From positions 1-64,000 of the forward strand of contig MU404205.1 in the NCBI GenBank assembly GCA_022695795.1: a stretch of DNA of 64,000 nt, given 5' to 3'. A program made the position numbers and the translations under genes. A model generated the notes under the pieces. That model was not told the DNA's origin. It searched no databases and saw only the letters and a program-made list of their open reading frames with translations. The DNA is from Biscogniauxia marginata. Taxonomy: Eukaryota; Ascomycota; Sordariomycetes; Xylariales; Xylariaceae. Positions 24,501-34,770 of this stretch are shown here, in pieces (the first letter of the stretch is position 1; every line of letters begins with the position of its first letter).

Positions 24501-26873
24501 GTCGCAGAGTACCTACAAGAGATCCATACCCAATCTGTTAACAGCATCCCCCATGAGCATTTTGGCCTCCAACACATCCGGAGGTTGAGCCCGGACGCCC
24601 GAGAAGCTTGTGAACTGCGAACAGGTTTGGTGATGCACCCCAGTGCGGATTTCAGCGAAGTCATCGTGAATGACAAACAGCCAGCTGATAGCTTCGTGCC
24701 TGCTGGGGATGCTGAGGCGGCACAGGAAGCCCTCAAATTCAATACCTACGCCCTTATGCTGGTATGTTCACTGGATCCGCAGGGGTACCTAATCATGGCT
24801 AGTTTCGACTCCAAGACAGTGGCCAATCCCCAGATGGAAAAGATGCTCTCCCAGCTCGGGTGGCTCACACAGCAGTTCATAGAGAACCCCGATACGCAGT
24901 GCGGCAAGTTGAATGTGTTAACCAAGGAGGATGTCCCGGAGCTCGCGCAGCTCAGTCGGGCTAGCGCTCGGGGTTTGGCTGATTCTTCCTGGCTCCCAGT
25001 TGGGTGTGAGATATCAGAGGCCTGGATTGTGGACATGGCAGATTTAAACCGGTTACTACCTGTCGGTGCAGTGGGAGAGCTCCTGATAAGTTGCTCAGGA
25101 AATCCGAATATGGAGTTACTACAAGGTCTTACATGGGCTGCGAAATATCAAGAGGGTAACTTATACAGAACTCGTAAGCTCGCGAAGTATACTGCAGAGA
25201 GTACAGTCGCACTCGTCGAGCGAACACACCAAATTGATGTATCTGGGACTGTTGCGAGCCAGAACCGAAAGCTTGTGTCGGCCACCTCAGTGAAGCAGAA
25301 AATGCTACGAAATACCTGGAGTCGAATTTTATGTATTAGTGAGGACGATATTGGGCTGAATGACAGCTTCTTCCAGCTCGGGGGCGACTCCATCGGCGCG
25401 ATGAAGATCGTGGCTGAGCTCCGGGCTAAGGGGCTCGAGCTGACGGTGCCGGATATCTTCAAGCACAGAACACTATACGAGATGGCGACGGTCGTCAACG
25501 AAAAGAAAAAGACAGAATCTGAGACTGTTCAGGTCGTCCCAACACCATTCTCCTTACTCGGAACCGAAGACGTAGAGAGATACATCGCCAATAACATTCG
25601 CCCGATCCTCGCACAGAAGGACTGCACGATTCTAGATATCGTTCCGGCACGACCACTGCAGCATATCGCCGTCAGGGGCACGACTCAACTTCCCCGATAC
25701 TCTGTACGATACGAACTATTCCACTTTGACGGCGCGATCGATAAAGAAAAGCTTTTCAAGGGGTGCCAAGAGCTCGTCGCCCGCAACGAAATACTGCGAA
25801 CTGTCTTTGTCGAGGTCGCCGATAAGTGCTTTGGGGTCATCCTTAAGGCGCTCGCGGTTGCGATAGACCAGTACGAGATCGAGGGAGACCTGGACTCCTT
25901 CGCCCACAAGCTCTGCGACCTAGATGTCCAGAACAAGATGCCCCTCGGCTCCTCCTTCGTCAAGTTCATGTACATCCAGGTTGAGGAAAGTAGCAAGAGC
26001 TGCCTCATCCTGCGCATCTCCCACGCCCAGTATGATGAGATCTGCCTTACGGGGCTCCTGCGCCAGCTATCTTCCCTATACAATGAGGACCAGCCTATCG
26101 TGGATTCGGTTCCGTTCTCCTCGTTCATATACCACGTTGTCAAGCAGAGCATCCCGCAGAGCATCCCCTACTGGAGGGAGCTGCTTCAGGGGGCACGCTC
26201 CCTCACGATCCTCCGGCCGAACATCCCGCTCATATCCCGGACGCCTGCCGCCATCACCCGCACTGTAGACATATCTACGCGCCTGCGAGACATCACGATC
26301 GCGACGCTGCCGACCGCCGCGTGGGCGCTGTACCTGGCGCGGCGGCTCGCGACGCGCGACGTCGTGTTTGGTGAGGTGGTGAGCGGTCGCAATATCGACC
26401 TGCCGCGTGCGGACGCCGTCATGGGGCCGACGTGGCAGTACGTACCGGTGCGGGTGCGATTCGAGGAGGGCTGGAAGGGCATCGACCTCCTGCAGCACGT
26501 GCAGTACCAGCACATCGCCAGTGCGCAGCATGAGGGCATGGGTCTCGCCGAGATCGTGCGCGAGTGCACCGACTGGGCGCCCGGTAGCGTCGACTGGTTC
26601 GACTCGGTCGTACACCAGGATGTCTACCACGTCGAGGAGATGGCGTTCGGCCCCCGTGCCGTGGCCTGTCGCCTCGAGACCGTGTATCCGCACTTTGAGC
26701 CGTTGCGCGAGTGGAAGATCCAAGCCTTTGTCAACGGCGACAGCATGACGCTCGAGATCGTCACATTTGCAGACTGGATGGGTGTCGCTGCAGAGCTGCT
26801 GAACGATCTAGAGGATATCCTGAAGGCGTTGGTAAACCGGCCGGGTGAGCTGATATTCTCAGCGGGGAAATGA
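21510..26873 (+). CDS. Two-module NRPS (A-T-C-dA-T-C), probable extracellular siderophore synthetase
   Basis: Uninterrupted frame, 1787 residues from ATG 21510 (the frame is open further upstream without ATG; M-P-S-S is the first plausible start). Domain 1 adenylation: FTSGSTGKPKG (~215), FDVCID (~261), NAYGPSEC (~346), YKTGD (~446), VKLRGQRIEL (~468), and the A10 lysine in SAKTDR (~575). Carrier 1: NSGGDSL (~640). Condensation 1: HHALYDG (~844), intact HHxxxDG. At ~1165-1250 only the tail of a second adenylation domain survives (WIVD...PVGAVGELLI, LYRTRKLAKY). Carrier 2: LGGDSIGAM (~1288). Terminal condensation has SHAQYDE (~1503) instead of the usual DG ending. A complete module plus degenerate A-T-C is the layout described for SidD/NPS6 fusarinine-type synthetases, and two iron-GATA sites lie upstream. 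No sidF, sidI or siderophore ABC transporter is nearby, so the product is inferred, not proven. Confidence 0.8.
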   Translation: MPSSMRGLAMSPKDIRSGYADSATTDEAFSPSHISTPPTDTEEDGLSTEQLEQIWEWNTPVPPTLSVCMHDVIREQAKKGPTQPAIHSWDGNFTYHDIDSLSDSFATHLASLGVGCGTIIPLCFEKSKWTSIAVLAVMKAGATFALMDPSQPEGRLRTIVEQTCASVIVTSRLQEDLGSRIAPNGMRITLSNDNLDALKPGTELPPVSPEMDLYIQFTSGSTGKPKGVVITHANYSSGAVPRAKAVGYQAHSRVLDFASYAFDVCIDCMLCTLSTGGCLCIPSDSDRINDLSGAIRKMHVNMAHMTPSVARVLDADIIPSLEVLGLGGEAISAGDAAAWSRNTKVVNAYGPSECTVGCAVNSDVGAESKKPHVSIGRGVGGTTWIVDASDHDRLVPIGAVGELLVEGPIVGPGYLNDPEKTAAAFISAPKWLLSGSPRHKGRSGRLYKTGDHVKYDHTDGTIVFVGRGDQQVKLRGQRIELAEIEYNMRDKLPPGTRVAVEVIKPGGPTAEPTLVAFVADKAGLAPDKEGLLGSSHSPPVQDALADMNRLISEQLPTYMIPAAYIPLQLMPLLVSAKTDRKRLRELGLSLSRKDIASFAAMTVRKRTPSTPMEQKMAQLWGQILGPDVEIGANDNFFNSGGDSLRSMRLVALARTEGIVLTVADIFSNPVLSNMAVLARPGSSQENLEIPPFSLISKQWSEYSARAECAALCDIDPSLIEDVYPCTPLQEGLMALSAKVSEAYVAQRVVELADETIAHNLLKAFETAAADSSILRTTIVQVPGHGLMQVVVRDSFEQSWLSEQSLNDYLVEDRNTPVTLGKPLVRYGVVCNKKTTGKTHFVLTMHHALYDGWCMPLIVGRVNRAYNGLTTKRPAEFKHFISYLGNMDRQESENYWRERLSGAIGEQFPSLPWTGYQQQADSLLEHYVHTGKPTAGMTMATIIRGAWALLVSTYSASNDVVFGETLTGRNAPIPGVEDIEGPMIATIPVRVAIDPYATVAEYLQEIHTQSVNSIPHEHFGLQHIRRLSPDAREACELRTGLVMHPSADFSEVIVNDKQPADSFVPAGDAEAAQEALKFNTYALMLVCSLDPQGYLIMASFDSKTVANPQMEKMLSQLGWLTQQFIENPDTQCGKLNVLTKEDVPELAQLSRASARGLADSSWLPVGCEISEAWIVDMADLNRLLPVGAVGELLISCSGNPNMELLQGLTWAAKYQEGNLYRTRKLAKYTAESTVALVERTHQIDVSGTVASQNRKLVSATSVKQKMLRNTWSRILCISEDDIGLNDSFFQLGGDSIGAMKIVAELRAKGLELTVPDIFKHRTLYEMATVVNEKKKTESETVQVVPTPFSLLGTEDVERYIANNIRPILAQKDCTILDIVPARPLQHIAVRGTTQLPRYSVRYELFHFDGAIDKEKLFKGCQELVARNEILRTVFVEVADKCFGVILKALAVAIDQYEIEGDLDSFAHKLCDLDVQNKMPLGSSFVKFMYIQVEESSKSCLILRISHAQYDEICLTGLLRQLSSLYNEDQPIVDSVPFSSFIYHVVKQSIPQSIPYWRELLQGARSLTILRPNIPLISRTPAAITRTVDISTRLRDITIATLPTAAWALYLARRLATRDVVFGEVVSGRNIDLPRADAVMGPTWQYVPVRVRFEEGWKGIDLLQHVQYQHIASAQHEGMGLAEIVRECTDWAPGSVDWFDSVVHQDVYHVEEMAFGPRAVACRLETVYPHFEPLREWKIQAFVNGDSMTLEIVTFADWMGVAAELLNDLEDILKALVNRPGELIFSAGK

Positions 26874-27575
26874 ACGAAACAAACAGAAAATGGGAAGCGA
26901 GGGAGAAGGAGTTAGCTAGAGTTCTGCTACTAGGTATACATTATTATTTTGTTTATGTAAATGGTACTTAAAGGCATTCTGGGAGGGAGCAATATTCGTC
27001 TTTATTCGTGTTAGCTCTCATGGGTGTCCCGCCTAAGTGGACGGGGATCCTAATTATGTATGTACCTACCCTAGGTACCTAGGTAAATAGGTACCTAATG
27101 GACCCTTTTTACACACTAAGCACCAGCCACGATGCAAAGCCACACCACTAAACACTACTTGAAGCAAGGTAGGTAAGTAAATAATAAAGCAGATTAAATA
27201 AACTTGCTTTTTTAAATATAAATATATAGCTTATTTATTTTGTTATACTTTAATTAATATAGGTAATCCATCTTTATTAAATATTTTATAAAAATATCTA
27301 TTATAAGTTTATAAGATACTTAGTTGAACTGAGATTTTGAAACTGACCTCGCGCACGAGCCACCGTGAGCAGCTCGACGCTCAGCCCTTCCATGCGAACT
27401 CCCAAGCCTTAGGTAGGTTAGTTAATCTAACTTCACTGTGTGGACTACAGCCCGGATATCAAAGCCCCTTTACATTTAGCGAATATCTGCAGTAGCGCTA
27501 TTTACAACGCGCAGCGATCCCGGCCCCTCTGCCCTTCACGACGCGAGGGGCATCCTCTCACTCTCCCTGTTTCTC
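26874..27575. other. Intergenic with AT-rich relic
   Basis: 3' flank of the NRPS. Palindromic CCTAGGTACCTAGGTA-type motifs occur at ~27060-27100, followed by an AT-rich patch at ~27180-27330 that looks like a short RIP-affected remnant. No gene is supported. Confidence 0.45.
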
Positions 27576-28576
27576 TCATAAACCGAAGAACACCATGTCG
27601 TCGTTCCCGCGAATAGGCACTGTGTGGCCGACACCATTGGCGTATATGCCGACGAGGTGGTCGCCGTAGGTGTATGTCGTGTAGGAGCTCTGTGGGGTGT
27701 TTGCCTGCGTGGACTTGGGCACCGTGTCGTCATACCCGAACACGCCGCACCACTGCTTGATAGTCTCGTTGTAGTTGGGCGCGGCGAGCGTTGTGTCGGC
27801 GCTGCCATGGTAGATCTGCATCTTGGGACGAGCCCCCTCGTACCCCGGGTACATATCCAGCACCACCTGGCCCCAGGCCGCGGCCGTCGTCCGCGACTGT
27901 CCGCTGGCGCACGAATTGTTCCAGGCATCCGTGCCACCCGACGACGACACGAAACAGCCCGCGGGCACGCCGGAGTACGCGATACCAGCGGCGAAGAGCT
28001 CCGGGTAAGTGGCGGCCATGACGTTCTAGTAACAATCAATCAGAGTTAGCGGGTGTGATTTCGTTGGTACAGGTACAATGACGGCCGGGCTGCTAGCCAT
28101 TCTTCACTTACGGTCATCATAGCTCCAGATGACGAACCGGTGACGAACACCTTGGTCGGGTCACCCCCGTACTTATCAAGTGTGTAGTAGACCATGTTAG
28201 CGATGGAATTACTGTCGCCTGTCCCGTTGTGCGAGAGCGCCTGCTTTGACGAGACATCCCAGCATGTCCCGCTGTAGGGAGACTCGGGATAGATGACGAT
28301 AAAGCCCTTGGTGTCGGCGAGCCGGGCGTAGGGACTGCCGCTGTAATACTGCTGGGCGGTTCCTGTACAGTAGTGGATAGCCACGATGATCGCCGGGTTC
28401 TCAGCCAGCTGGTCAGGTACGTAGATGTACATCTTGGTGTTAGATGGGTTGTCCCCAAATCCCGTCACTTGCTGGAGCGAGGCCCGGGCATGTAGTAGAG
28501 GTGGTTCCTCTGCTGGCATCGTGCTGACAGCACCCAAGAGGGCGAAGGTGGCAGAGATCTGTGGTAGAACCTTCAT
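27576..28576 (-). CDS. axeA: Acetylxylan esterase (CE1 family), secreted
   Basis: Two exons on the minus strand, 28576-28112 and 28025-27576, 304 residues; the intron has a GTAAGT donor and CTAG acceptor. The first ~20 residues form a signal peptide (MKVLPQISATFALLGAVSTM...). An alpha/beta-hydrolase triad is visible: Ser149 in GSSSG, Asp232 in YHGSADTTL and His289 in GVGHTVP. AYSGVPAGCF, MYPGY and RPKMQIYHGS are highly characteristic of Aspergillus-type AxeA enzymes that deacetylate xylan outside the cell. There is no carbohydrate-binding module; the length is that of the single-domain form. CE1 also includes feruloyl esterases, but residue patterns favour acetylxylan esterase. About 460 bp upstream, at 29037-29050, are GGCTAA and GTGGAG, resembling XlnR and CreA sites (weak evidence). 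Confidence 0.88.
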
Positions 28577-29669
28577 TATAATTTATTGATGCTTATCGCC
28601 AAGGGATGACAGCTTTACTCATATCCTCTACGACCGAATGTATTGCATGTTTGGAGCAGCGTGGCCTCATATATACTTCTTCACCTCGCCTCGCCCCACG
28701 GACTATTATCCCCCGCCCTGACGACCTATACTTCCTTTGTTCCGTTGGAGGTGACCGCAAGTATATTCTCACCCCTGGATAATCCCCACATTCCTCTCAT
28801 CCAAGAGCTCTGTTGTTCAGTCTATTACCATATTTACCCGGCAGGACCCAGCGTCAGGGAAATATAAAATAACCCCCAAATAGTATTTATAATCTCTCTT
28901 CCACCACAATTTCGGCTCACGGGATGGGTCATGCAGTAAGCAGCTATTGCTAAGAAGGAACCGGTTTACCGTTGCCAATCACGGATCGAGAAGCTCCTAC
29001 TGATACAGGGCTTCCACATGGGAATGATATGGTTGAGGCTAATGTGGAGGGGTGAAAGCAATTTACCGGTGACAACGCTGTATGTGGAAGTGTGGGGTAA
29101 ACACACTCACGGGTAGCATTACTAGAGAAGGGGGGGGGGGGGGTGAGGGGGGATAAGCACGTTATCTAGTTGACTATTGTAAGAGTATGGACGCCAGTCG
29201 AATATGGGGTCTCGGGGTTGACCTGGCCTAGATCACACCTTTAAGTTCACTATATAATATGTATCAAATTAGGCGCCCGCTTACACATAGGTAAATTCTG
29301 ATCTAGAATCGTCCTGTCTCTTAGATGGGGCACAGGTTCGTTATTCTCTCTCGCATGCGACTCGAGAAGATTAAACAATAGGTTTTGGTTTATACTTCCC
29401 TCGTAACTGATGGCTTGACAACGGAAATATCCTGAGTTAGTTCTGCCTGTAAAGGGTTATGCAACCCCCCCCCCATTTCCCATTCCCATCTTTTCTGTTC
29501 TGATACTCATTTTTTAGTACGTCGCCTCCAGCCTTCGACGAACATGCAAGTCAAACGATAATCTTGTAGCTTGTACTATGGCATGAAAGTCATCAACTTT
29601 CCTGCTCATAACCACCATGACTTCCCAGTATAGTCACTTCTCCTTTGTACCAACTCCTAAGCTCCTCAA
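28577..29669. other. Intergenic, promoter side of axeA
   Basis: No gene recognised. It holds a poly-G run of about 14 at ~29131-29144 and a poly-C run near 29466. GGCTAA (29037-29042) and GTGGAG (29044-29049) could be XlnR/CreA-type sites for the divergent esterase. Confidence 0.4.
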
Positions 29670-32600
29670 CTATGTACTATGCTCGTCAATACCATCTTCA
29701 TTTCCCCCCAGAGGCTTCAGTGACGATGGATCTTGGAGTTGTGTTGTACCAGTGAATATGACAGATGTTGGCCGCGAGCTTCCTAGGTTGACCTGGTCAT
29801 TTCCAGTTGTGTTTGGAGACTCGAACAGATTCCTAATTTTTTGGAACATTGGGGCACCCCCAAGGGAATTGCGATTTGACAAAAGCCTCTGACTGTCTAT
29901 TGCCGGTTCTCGCCTCTGTGGATCCAGGTCTATACTACTAGGGAGCAACGGCTTATTCGTGTCAAACAGTAACGGGTCAAACTCGTCGTTTCCACTTCGA
30001 TCGGTGAGCTGTGAATCATTGCGCAAACGTACTCGGCTCTCATTGTGTGTAGGCCACAATTCTCTCATTACCGGTTCATGATTATGAGTTGGCAGCGATG
30101 AATGAACTGGAGAGGATGGTGCCGAAGACAAAGTGCTTTCACTGTGCATTGACTGCGGCGTTGAATCGTTACGAATATGCGACGAAAGATTTGTTACATC
30201 TCGGGGTACGAATACTGGTGGATCAAAGTCTTCATCCATTCGCCGAGAGTGGTCCCGAGTTGGCGTCTGCGGTCCGGATCTAGGAGCATGTCTACTAGCA
30301 GCTAATCCTCCTGAGATTGATACCGGCTCATCAAAGCATTGCTGAGCAGAATTTGGGTATCCGTGTTCTTCCAGGATTGATGCTGCAGTTGGTGTAGTTG
30401 GCTCTGCTTCGTTGTGAACTTTAGAATCCTCTTCGTGCATCATTTTCCCTCTGGGACTAGGCAGTCCTCCAACATTGTGTCTTTGTAGTTGTTCCTCCCC
30501 TTGGCTATTATGAAACTCCACCGACTCTTCATCAAATACCTCACTACTGGAAGAGCCTATACCTGAGTATTGTATCTGTGCATTGTGGTGTCGTTCGTTA
30601 GGGCTAGACACAGCAGTCCTTGGTGTATCAGGTAGCTCATCTGCCGCATATTTTATGTGATCTTTGGGAACATGATCATTGCTGTTAGATGGAACATGTC
30701 CTCCGTTTTCACATGAGTGAATCGAGATCGCGTCGTCATCAAAAAGATCTTCATGTCCGTGCATTGTATCATTTTCGACTGGTAGAGGCGAGCCAGATGA
30801 TTGCCAAGATAGTGCGTCGGGAGATAATCCGTTACTACTACCTTGGTCCATTGCTGAACCAAGCGTAGTGGTTCCTTCTCTCTCATAGATAGTAGATTCA
30901 TAAGATCCTTTACTCGTGTCCGAGTCATGTTTATTGGAGTGCCCCAATTCTTGCTGAATATGAAATTCCTCGTCCCTGGATTTCTCAGACGCAGTTGACA
31001 TACGTGCCTCGCCAATAATCGGGATTGCTTCCTCATGAGGAATATACAGCTGTGAAGAAGGTGCTTGATTACTGTCTTCGGGCTGCACAGATGCTGGCGA
31101 TGCTATATCAGGCATTGCATTTGAGACCGTATCCGGGGTGGAAATTCGGTCGTTGCTATTGCTTTCCGAGCCACGATCTTCATCCTTAGGCAAGTCTTGC
31201 CCTCCATTAATGTTATCGGTTGCCCCCTCCAGATTACCATGGTGGCCAAGAGATCCTTGATGGAGATAAGTGATTTCTTCCCCACTGAGGTCAGTCGCAC
31301 TTCCATGGGCGTCGTTAGTAAGACTAGTCTCAACATAAACGCCGGTTGAATGTGATGTCTCGATTTCCTGCTGACCACCAGAGTGCAAATCAACTTTCTT
31401 TGCGTAAGCATCTGCTTGCTCCCCCGCTTGAAGATCTCTTATCTGACCCAGGCTGCTAGATGGTTCCAAGTCGTTAGAATCCAATTTCGAGTCTGACTGA
31501 GTGGTTCCGCTGTAGATAGCCTTGGCTGGTTGGGCTGAGGTATCATTGCTTGTATAGTTCCCTTCGGCTGTCTTGGGGCTGTCAGGTTGCTCGTCAAACT
31601 TAACGTCTCCAGCATTAAGATCAGAGCCGCAAGTATTATCGAGAACATCGTGGTTTGTGGGTGAGTCGAATGCTAAGGTATGTTGTTGATCATCAAGTGA
31701 GGACAACTCGTTCTCTTGTAGAATATCGTATAAGTGTATACTGTCGCTGGAGTATGGGTTTTCTCGTGTTGGCGAAGTACGGCGTTCTTGCGAGATAGAT
31801 GCAGACAACTTTCGACCATCCTTTCTTTCATGATTATCATGAGATGTATGTATCGCTACGGTGTCCGCATCTTCATCTTCTGGGACAAGACTGGTCGAAT
31901 GTGAGCGAGAATCCAATCCCCGCAATACAGATTCCCTCACATCATCCCGGTCCGAACCGACGCTCGTGCGATTTACCGGCTCTTCAATAGCCGTGGGACT
32001 TATTGGTGGAGATTGAAGCACTGTGAGAGGTTCGTTTTCAATAGCTAGGGGATTAATAGTCCGCTCCATATGATAAATCCCAGATAGGTGTTTATTGAGT
32101 ACCGATACATCAATTCCCTCTTCCGAGGCTTGGCTTCTGACCGAGTGAGCATATGTCGGTGTCCCGGAACTCCCATCCCCCTGGTACCGATTTGATGATT
32201 CTGATTCATCTGTAAGACATTTCCTTTGGTAGTTCAGAATTTGGACAGTGTCTTCAGATAATATTCTCGAATGAAGCGCTTCTGCTGCCTGATCATCAGA
32301 TACAGAAAGGGTATTTTCTTGTTGTGAATGGCAACCAGACTGTGCGACGAAAGTGTTGATGTTGGCGTCTCTAGAGTCGTATGATTCTGATGAGGAAGAT
32401 GGGCCGCCGTGATCCAAGACTGGGTGGTTATCAGCCTGGCCGGGTTCGACTGATGGTAAATCTAGCCCGTCCTTGGTGCTAGGTTGAACCAGCTCTGCAT
32501 TATTATTAGGTTCCGCTTTGTGGTGGTGTTCTGGCCACGAAGGCTCATCAGGCTCCGCCGTGAGAGGCAATTCTTGATCTAACATCGGAGACGCAGACTC

Positions 32601-33562
32601 TCGCTGAATTGTCTCCATTTCCTTGTCGACTAACGAGGAGGTTTTTTGAGCGAAGATCTCATGCGATGACGACCGATCCTCTTCTGGCTGTAGGGACGAT
32701 AATATATGATCATTTATGCCTCGAGATTGCCGAGAGTCGCTAACAACGGTTGAAAAATACGAATCTCGGCTTCTGACATGTTGCTCTTCTGTATGCACCT
32801 CCTGTGGTATATCAACCTCATTGAGATCTTCAGCCGTCGTATCATCCCGATGGTTCTGATTTTCACTCCATTCTTGCTTATTCTCAGCTATAAATGGCGT
32901 AGCCGTACTTGTATTGGAAGTTTTTAGCTTTTTCGTCGCTCGATCTCGTTTGCGTATCGGAATATCTGGGAGAGGCAACTTGAGCTGCTCGTCGATGAGC
33001 CAATTTATTTCCTATGAAGCGTTGCGGTCAGTTTCCATCGAAATCGATCACCTTCAATGTTACTTACACGCCTCCTTTCCTCCAGTAATTTAATTCTTTC
33101 TCTGCCTTCCTCTATAAGCTGCCTTGCTTCAGCCTCTATGTGGTCTAGCTGCGCCTCCGTCTTGTCTTCCACGTTCCTCATCTTAGTACGGAGGAAATTA
33201 CGTCTCCGCTCATCATCAGCCCGATTGTTGGTGTCTCTCTCTTCATCTTCCTGCCTCCGATGTGCCTCTCGCTCTTCATCCTCCTGCCTCCGTCTCTCGA
33301 AAATTCCATGTGTCTCGGCTTTTCGTTTAATGGCCACCTGCTCTTGTTCCTTCTCAAAGTTTGCCTCTAGCGCCTCGAGTACTGAGTCTCTCTTTTGTTC
33401 CACTTCATCGATCTTCAAATCGTGTGTCTCGGTTGAAAGCCCTGCAATGGTCGTATGTATCTCTTGAAGGTTCTCATGCATCCGTAACATGAGAGTGCCG
33501 ACTTCCATCGTCAAATAAAGCGTCTTAATGGACGCTTGAAGAGCCAACAGAGATGCGACTTG
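29670..33562 (-). CDS. Large disordered protein with charged coiled-coil N-terminal part (5' end unresolved)
   Basis: Two joined exons on the minus strand: 33562-33068 and 33011-29670, about 1278 residues, phase-0 junction at a 56-bp GTAAGT intron. The upstream exon boundary at 33563 has a clear acceptor (TACTAACTATTATACAG), so at least one more 5' exon exists but I could not place it. The first in-frame ATG inside the model is at 33508. The N-terminal ~150 residues are an E/R/K/D-rich coiled coil (EDEEREAHRRQEDEERDTNN). Then comes a short conserved-looking WLIDEQLKLPLP linker and a basic patch. The remaining ~1050 residues are Ser/Asp/Glu/His-rich and predicted disordered. The C-terminal FQKIRNLFESP is the only compact-looking motif. 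I recognise no enzymatic family; a scaffold or nuclear/cytoskeletal role is possible but unsupported. Confidence 0.7.
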
Positions 33563-34770
33563 CTGTATAATAGTTAGTATAAAGTGAAATTTATTGACAA
33601 AACGGTAAAATGACAGGATATCATAAACTGCTTGGCTCGTGGAGGCCTTGTATAGGTGGCAACCAATGGGTTCATTTCAACAAAATCAATAGCGCGGTGC
33701 AGTTTGAGAAGCCGCCAAGGTGAGATAGAAACCATGCTGTAACCTACTACCTATATCGGCCTGGGCTACCTGCTCGTCTTTCGGATCGCTACGAGTCCAG
33801 TCTTGAGCTAGATCCTCGGATATACGGCTAGTCGCAAAGCCGTAAGCATACTATGCTGTACAAATTGTTCCTTATTATAAGTGACGTTCCATCCAAGAGC
33901 CATGCCTATACTCTAACGCAGTAAAACTTATAGCCTCGGTTGAACCGGGCTAATAAATGTTTCGTTGAAATGGATTATATTGATGCCATGATGAAGGAAG
34001 GCGCTAATTATGCGTTCAGCCAGCCTCACGAACTGGCATTGTTAGATGCATGATACCAAGGTCTACATAAGGCATATATTATACTAACAACTGACTAATA
34101 CTCAGCTGCATGAAGCACATGGTAAGAGAGGGGTTCTGATACAGTTTGATGCACCTGACGCGCATTTCAGACAACCGCCACTATAGTTAGACTACCATGT
34201 AAGCGGCAAACGTGCCTCGATACCCTTACGATACTATCTACTCTACGGCGAGATAGGAACCCAACAGGCGTGGATCTTAACCAACGCAAAACTTGACCCT
34301 GTACAATCAGAACATTACACACTAATTTAACCTTGGTGAATTGTCCGGATCTTGTATCTTAAAATGTAGACGAAAGCGGCAGGAGACTACTGTCTTCGGA
34401 GGCGCCATGACATAATCAAATTGTTTTAAAATCGCCAGCAGCGGCCACGATAACTTCATTCTCCACGTAGCCAAAGTGCCCTGTGGGAGATATGTTGATT
34501 TCGTGAATCCATCTTCTAGTGGGAGACATGGGAAACCGTAGAAGCTCAGTGGATGATGTACACATTTAGAATTTGTATTGTTTTTGACAAATACTCGCAA
34601 TTACCAACAAGGAGTAAGTTAACCAATAGAAATCTTACAAGAAACACTTCGTGGCGAGACAAACTGCACCTAGGGTATGAATCCATGATTTATCGAGGCA
34701 CCGCAGAACATCGGGCCTAAAGTAGAGATAGCCGAGACCTAGACAATATTTCATCACGTCTACTTTCACC
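33563..34770. other. Gap between two minus-strand genes
   Basis: It must contain the missing 5' exon(s) of the gene at 29670-33562. An open minus-strand stretch from ATG at 33735 to the branch point at ~33575 is a candidate but lacks a convincing donor. Otherwise no gene is recognised. Confidence 0.4.

Noticed and set aside
25685..26748. Several long frames on both strands opposite or out of frame with the NRPS 3' part
   Set aside because: GC-rich, Arg/Ser-rich shadows of the genuine NRPS frame.
27624..28049. 141-codon plus-strand frame antisense to axeA
   Set aside because: Shadow of the esterase exon and intron; no independent signal.
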